The notes under the pieces are model-generated. The model searched no databases and had not been told where the DNA came from. It worked only from the letters and a program-made list of their open reading frames with translations. From CAZKFG01 sp964551985 (lineage in GTDB: Bacteria; Bacillota; Negativicutes; Acidaminococcales; JAISLQ01), in NCBI GenBank assembly GCA_964551985.1, contig CAZKFG010000002.1:1-64000 (forward strand): 64,000 nt of DNA, written 5' to 3'. Of this stretch, positions 61,208 to 64,000 are shown piece after piece; position 1 is the first letter of the stretch; every line of letters starts with the position of its first letter. The position numbers and the translations under genes are program-made.

Positions 61208-62551
61208 ATGGGTATAATAAAAAAATTAAACAATCTTTTAAATTTATTTAGAAAAAAGAAAGCATCTTTAGATAATCACCCTACAAATAACGCAAACTTT
61301 TCTTCACAGCCTATATATCAAGCGTATGATTTTAGTGCAAACGAAGTGCGTTCGTTAGTTCTTGATATGTTAAAACCTGTAAGAAAATTAATTAAAGATA
61401 TAGATATTGATTTTTATAGTAGTGAACAGCTGATATATGCAAAAGTAGGCTTAAAATCTTTTTTGCAACCCTTTAGCTTTGAAGCTACAATGAAAATAGC
61501 TGATATTTGGCAAGATGCTTGGACAAGTACAGCTGTCTTAAAATTAAAAGACATTAAAGTATCTTTGGTATCTTATTTCCCTAAATCTTTTGAAAACTGG
61601 TGTGGGAAAAAAGTTATTTCAATTATTGGTTTTTTAGGCTCTATTCTACAAAAAAAGCATATTGCTAAAAATGCTCACTTTTATCTTCAAGATCAGTTAT
61701 TGTATATTGATTTTAAACCTTGGTTACAGCATTATTTGGATTTTTGTGAAAACGACTGCAACAACGAACTTAAACAAATAGATCAGACACATTGGCTCTC
61801 TAGCTTATTTAGCAAAGAAGGTCGTTACAAGGGTAAACGCTATTTGAAAAACCATATAATTTTTGGCGGAGAAATCAGTGAAGATAAGCCTTGTTTGCGC
61901 ATATACATGTATAGAATCCCTGCCTCGTTATATAAAAACGACGAAGTACAAAAGGTTATTGCTACAAATAAATCTTCATTAATCGGGAATTGGTTTGAGT
62001 GGTCTTTTGCTATTTTGACTTCTTTTTTACTTGTTAGCTTTTTGGTTCCTTTTGGAATGGAGTATGTCAAACTTCAGCCATTGTATGCCAACAATGTTTT
62101 TTCTTTATCCTCAATAATCATTTACAACACTTTTTTAGTTTTAATACCACTGTTTATGTTTCGCGTTGTGCTTATGCCAATGCGTCGTATTTGGCAAACA
62201 AGACATGGTAATATTGAAATTTTACAAGCAGAAGTATCGCGTGACCAGTTTTTTTTACCATTACTTAGAAAATGGATTATTTTATTACAGACAAACGAAA
62301 ACACAGCATTGCCAACAAAATTACTTTTGGAAATACGCTCATTTTTGGTAGCTATAGGCAAACAAAAATACTTGCTTGTTGACAAAATAGCTTTGATTGA
62401 AAAACGCCGCCAAATTTATTTTAATTTTATTATAGTAGGTTATTTAGGAGTATGTATTTTAGAACTGTTGCTATTGACTCAGGTCTTACCAACACCTAAA
62501 TTTTTAGTTTCTAAAATAAATATCATTTTAGAAAATATTCTTTTGAAATAA
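61208..62551 (+). CDS. unrecognised 447-residue membrane protein
   Basis: Not recognised. ATG 61208 with a strong AAAGGAGG. Residues 1-20 are basic without a signal peptide; about 45-250 is a soluble, mixed alpha/beta region rich in aromatic residues (a cytoplasmic domain by the positive-inside rule). Membrane helices at about 263-283 and 297-323, a charged cytoplasmic-looking segment 324-400, and a third helix at about 404-427. No enzymatic motif seen. Alone on the plus strand, divergent from the gcv operon, with its own terminator. Base use looks like the neighbours. Confidence 0.75.
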   Translation: MGIIKKLNNLLNLFRKKKASLDNHPTNNANFSSQPIYQAYDFSANEVRSLVLDMLKPVRKLIKDIDIDFYSSEQLIYAKVGLKSFLQPFSFEATMKIADIWQDAWTSTAVLKLKDIKVSLVSYFPKSFENWCGKKVISIIGFLGSILQKKHIAKNAHFYLQDQLLYIDFKPWLQHYLDFCENDCNNELKQIDQTHWLSSLFSKEGRYKGKRYLKNHIIFGGEISEDKPCLRIYMYRIPASLYKNDEVQKVIATNKSSLIGNWFEWSFAILTSFLLVSFLVPFGMEYVKLQPLYANNVFSLSSIIIYNTFLVLIPLFMFRVVLMPMRRIWQTRHGNIEILQAEVSRDQFFLPLLRKWIILLQTNENTALPTKLLLEIRSFLVAIGKQKYLLVDKIALIEKRRQIYFNFIIVGYLGVCILELLLLTQVLPTPKFLVSKINIILENILLK

Positions 62552-62561
62552 CAAATATATT

Positions 62562-62591
62562 AAACCCATTGCATTTTAGCAATGGGTTTTT
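62562..62591. terminator. bidirectional terminator between the 447-residue gene and the XRE-cupin gene
   Basis: AAACCCATTGC (62562-62572), loop ATTTTA, GCAATGGGTTT (62579-62589) followed by T's on the plus strand and A-rich sequence before it; usable by both converging genes. Confidence 0.88.
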
Positions 62592-62594
62592 ATA

Positions 62595-63146
62595 TTATGG
62601 ATTAAAAATAATCATATGTAAAACTACCGTTTCATCACTTATATTACAATAAGAATGTTTGGTATCAGCTCTAAAACGTATACTATCACCTTTTTTCAAT
62701 ATAAATTCTCGACCATCGGCGTGAATTTCCATAGTACCTGAAAATACTGTAACAAATTCTGTTGTACCCTTTAAATGCGGCTCTGCTTTCCAATAGCTTC
62801 CCTTGCCAAGTTCTAGGTAATATACAGCAAATCTACGATTTTCTGTATCAGGGAAAATAGGGTAGTTTTTAACGTTTCCTTCATTTTCAAGTATAGGTTG
62901 CATTTGTGATATTTTTACAATTTCACATGAATTTTTAGGACGAATTGTCAGAGCATCAAATGGTATTTTCATACCATTTGACAACTTCCACAATGTTGAT
63001 ATTGTAGGGTTTGCCTCTCCACGTTCAATTTGTGCAAGCATACTTTTGCTAACACCACTTAGTCTTGCAAGTTCATCCATACTAAGCTTGTTTTCTTCAC
63101 GTAATCTTTTAATATTAGCTGCCACAATCATATTCATTGTATTCAT
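62595..63146 (-). CDS. XRE-family regulator with C-terminal cupin domain
   Basis: 183 residues. Helix-turn-helix at about 12-65 (MDELARLSGVSKSMLAQIERGE, core SGVSKSMLAQIE) and a cupin (about 105-180: HLKGTTEFVTVFSG, GDSIRFRADTKHSYCN). Such proteins sense small ligands through the cupin and often sit divergent to an amino-acid exporter, as here. ATG 63146 has AGGGGTG seven bases upstream. The shared 163-bp gap holds a 33-bp palindrome that is a likely operator. Confidence 0.9.
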   Translation of the reverse strand: MNTMNMIVAANIKRLREENKLSMDELARLSGVSKSMLAQIERGEANPTISTLWKLSNGMKIPFDALTIRPKNSCEIVKISQMQPILENEGNVKNYPIFPDTENRRFAVYYLELGKGSYWKAEPHLKGTTEFVTVFSGTMEIHADGREFILKKGDSIRFRADTKHSYCNISDETVVLHMIIFNP

Positions 63147-63159
63147 AAAAACACCCCTA

Positions 63160-63188
63160 TTGACAATATAAAGAACAAATTGTATTAT
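63160..63188 (+). promoter_or_regulatory. promoter of the LysE-type exporter
   Basis: TTGACA (63160-63165, perfect), 17-base spacer, TATTAT (63183-63188). The -10 element is covered by the left arm of the palindrome at 63184-63216. Confidence 0.65.
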
Positions 63189-63216
63189 TATATTGCACGT
63201 AATGCAGTATAATAAT
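63184..63216. promoter_or_regulatory. palindromic operator candidate for the XRE-cupin regulator
   Basis: 13-base arms ATTATTATATTGC (63184-63196) and GCAGTATAATAAT (63204-63216) around a 7-base centre, with one mismatch. It overlaps the exporter -10 and start region, so a bound regulator would block transcription of the exporter. Confidence 0.6.
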
Positions 63217-63309
63217 CTTTTTATATCATTATATAATTTAATTTTATTATTGTAAATAAATTTTAGATGAATTTATAAGATTGTTATATTCAAAAATCAA
63301 GGAGGGGTT

Positions 63310-63894
63310 ATGATGTTTAATTTATATGATTTTTTAATTTACTGTTTTATCAGCTCTTACACACCTGGAGCTAACAATTTGTTATCCATGAACAATGCTA
63401 TAAAGCTTGGTTTTCGTAACAGCGTTAAGTTTAATTTTGGAATACTAGCAGGTTTTTTTGTTGTCATGGCAATGTGCGCATTTTTCAGCGCAACATTATT
63501 TTCATATTTACCAAAAATAAAATTAATTTTACAATTTGCAGGAGCCACTTATATGCTTTATCTAGCATGGAAAGTTTGGACGAGTGCTAACAATACAAAT
63601 ATTGAAAATAACAAAAAAGCAAGTTTTATCTCTGGAATGCTTTTGCAATTTGTAAATCCTAAAATTTATATTTACGCAATTACAGCATTATCAATTTATA
63701 TTTTACCTATTTATCATTCTTTAGAATCATTAATTTTGTTTACTGTTATATTATCACTTATAGGTGCCTCCGGCTCGTTTGTCTGGTCATTATGCGGCTT
63801 AGCTTTTTGTAAGGTTCTTGCTAGTCATGCAAAAACAGTTAATACTATTATGATGCTTTTACTTGTTTATTGCGCTGCTTCATTGTTTAGATAA
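63310..63894 (+). CDS. LysE/RhtB-family amino-acid exporter
   Basis: 194 residues, five to six membrane helices. Family features: SSYTPGANNLLSMNNA near the N-terminus (the LysE/RhtB PGP-like motif reads TPGANN), GATYMLYLAWKVW, and FVNPKIYIYAITALS. ATG 63310 or 63313, both served by GGAGGGG. Probably exports an amino acid or analogue and is controlled by the divergent XRE-cupin protein. Confidence 0.9.
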   Translation: MMFNLYDFLIYCFISSYTPGANNLLSMNNAIKLGFRNSVKFNFGILAGFFVVMAMCAFFSATLFSYLPKIKLILQFAGATYMLYLAWKVWTSANNTNIENNKKASFISGMLLQFVNPKIYIYAITALSIYILPIYHSLESLILFTVILSLIGASGSFVWSLCGLAFCKVLASHAKTVNTIMMLLLVYCAASLFR

Positions 63895-63904
63895 GTTTTT
63901 TTAT

Positions 63905-63950
63905 GAAAGAAGAGCTATAGCCGTTTAGCTATAGCTCTTCTTTCATTTTT
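63905..63950 (+). terminator. strong terminator after the exporter gene
   Basis: 17-bp perfect stem: arms 63905-63921 and 63928-63944 with a 6-base loop CGTTTA, then ATTTTT. May also stop the incoming minus-strand gene. Confidence 0.9.
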
Positions 63951-63960
63951 ATTAAATATT

Positions 63961-64000
63961 TTAATAATCTGCTGTTGCGCAATTATCTCCGGAAGCGAAA
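63961..64000 (-). CDS. possible 3' end of a minus-strand gene cut by the window edge
   Basis: The minus-strand frame ends at a TAA (63961-63963) and reads FASGDNCATADY before it; only 12 codons are visible. Its position just before a strong hairpin fits a gene end, but the family cannot be told. Confidence 0.35.
   Translation of the reverse strand, partial: FASGDNCATADY

Noticed and set aside
1..64000. CRISPR arrays, tRNA/rRNA genes, insertion sequences or prophage
   Set aside because: No regularly spaced repeats, no tRNA T-loop signatures, no transposase or phage-like genes were seen on reading both strands.

Overview
The window is a gene-dense, AT-rich (G+C not computed) bacterial chromosome segment with about 70 protein genes, nearly all on the minus strand. 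No rRNA, tRNA, CRISPR array, phage or insertion sequence was seen. Gene order is that of a Firmicute, but the flagellar cluster encodes FlgH (L-ring), FlgI (P-ring) and FlgA, which need an outer membrane. A decarboxylase closely resembling the Selenomonas lysine/ornithine decarboxylase is also present. Together these point to a motile diderm Firmicute, most likely a low-GC member of the Negativicutes; the genus cannot be fixed from this sequence.

Layout, left to right. 1-9.1 kb: cell envelope and flagellum. Read in the direction of transcription: mbl/mreB, flgF, flgG, flgA, flgH, flgI, flgJ, a secreted phosphodiester-glycosidase-like protein, a secreted biotinyl-like domain, and an S55 (SpoIVB-type) peptidase cut by the window edge. 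9.2-18.3 kb: murA, a DUF3795 gene, and the complete F-type ATP synthase operon, which carries an extra gene encoding only a delta-subunit C-terminal domain between atpH and atpA. 18.4-27.6 kb: wecB, tagO, dCMP deaminase, glyA, rpiB, a low-molecular-weight phosphatase, sua5, prmC, prfA, DUF1385 and rpmE. This matches the murAA-atp-mnaA-glyA-rpiB-ywlE-sua5-prmC-prfA-rpmE region of Bacillus subtilis.

27.7-47.5 kb is a second ancestral Firmicute block (pth, prs, glmU, ispE, ksgA, rnmV, yabE, tatD, metG, rsmI, yabB, ricT, holB, yaaR, tmk, yaaO). It is interrupted by ilvA plus a GntR regulator, by a plus-strand yitT/ankyrin pair, and by a plus-strand alpha/beta hydrolase. 47.7-64 kb is more individual: lysine/ornithine decarboxylase, serS, a family 4 uracil-DNA glycosylase, a thioredoxin-reductase-like enzyme whose NADPH motif is lost, a secreted C39-like protease, serC with DUF1015, the full glycine-cleavage operon with its own lipoamide dehydrogenase, an unrecognised 447-residue membrane protein, and a divergent XRE-cupin regulator/LysE exporter pair with a 33-bp palindromic operator candidate.

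Themes: one-carbon and serine/glycine metabolism recur (glyA, serC, gcvTHP, lpdA, ilvA). Envelope assembly recurs (murA, glmU, tagO, wecB, mbl, polyamine-forming decarboxylases). The remainder is translation and DNA housekeeping. Several genes start at TTG or GTG with a good Shine-Dalgarno sequence, so their most upstream in-frame start is not the real one. All family assignments come from reading motifs by eye; no database search was possible.
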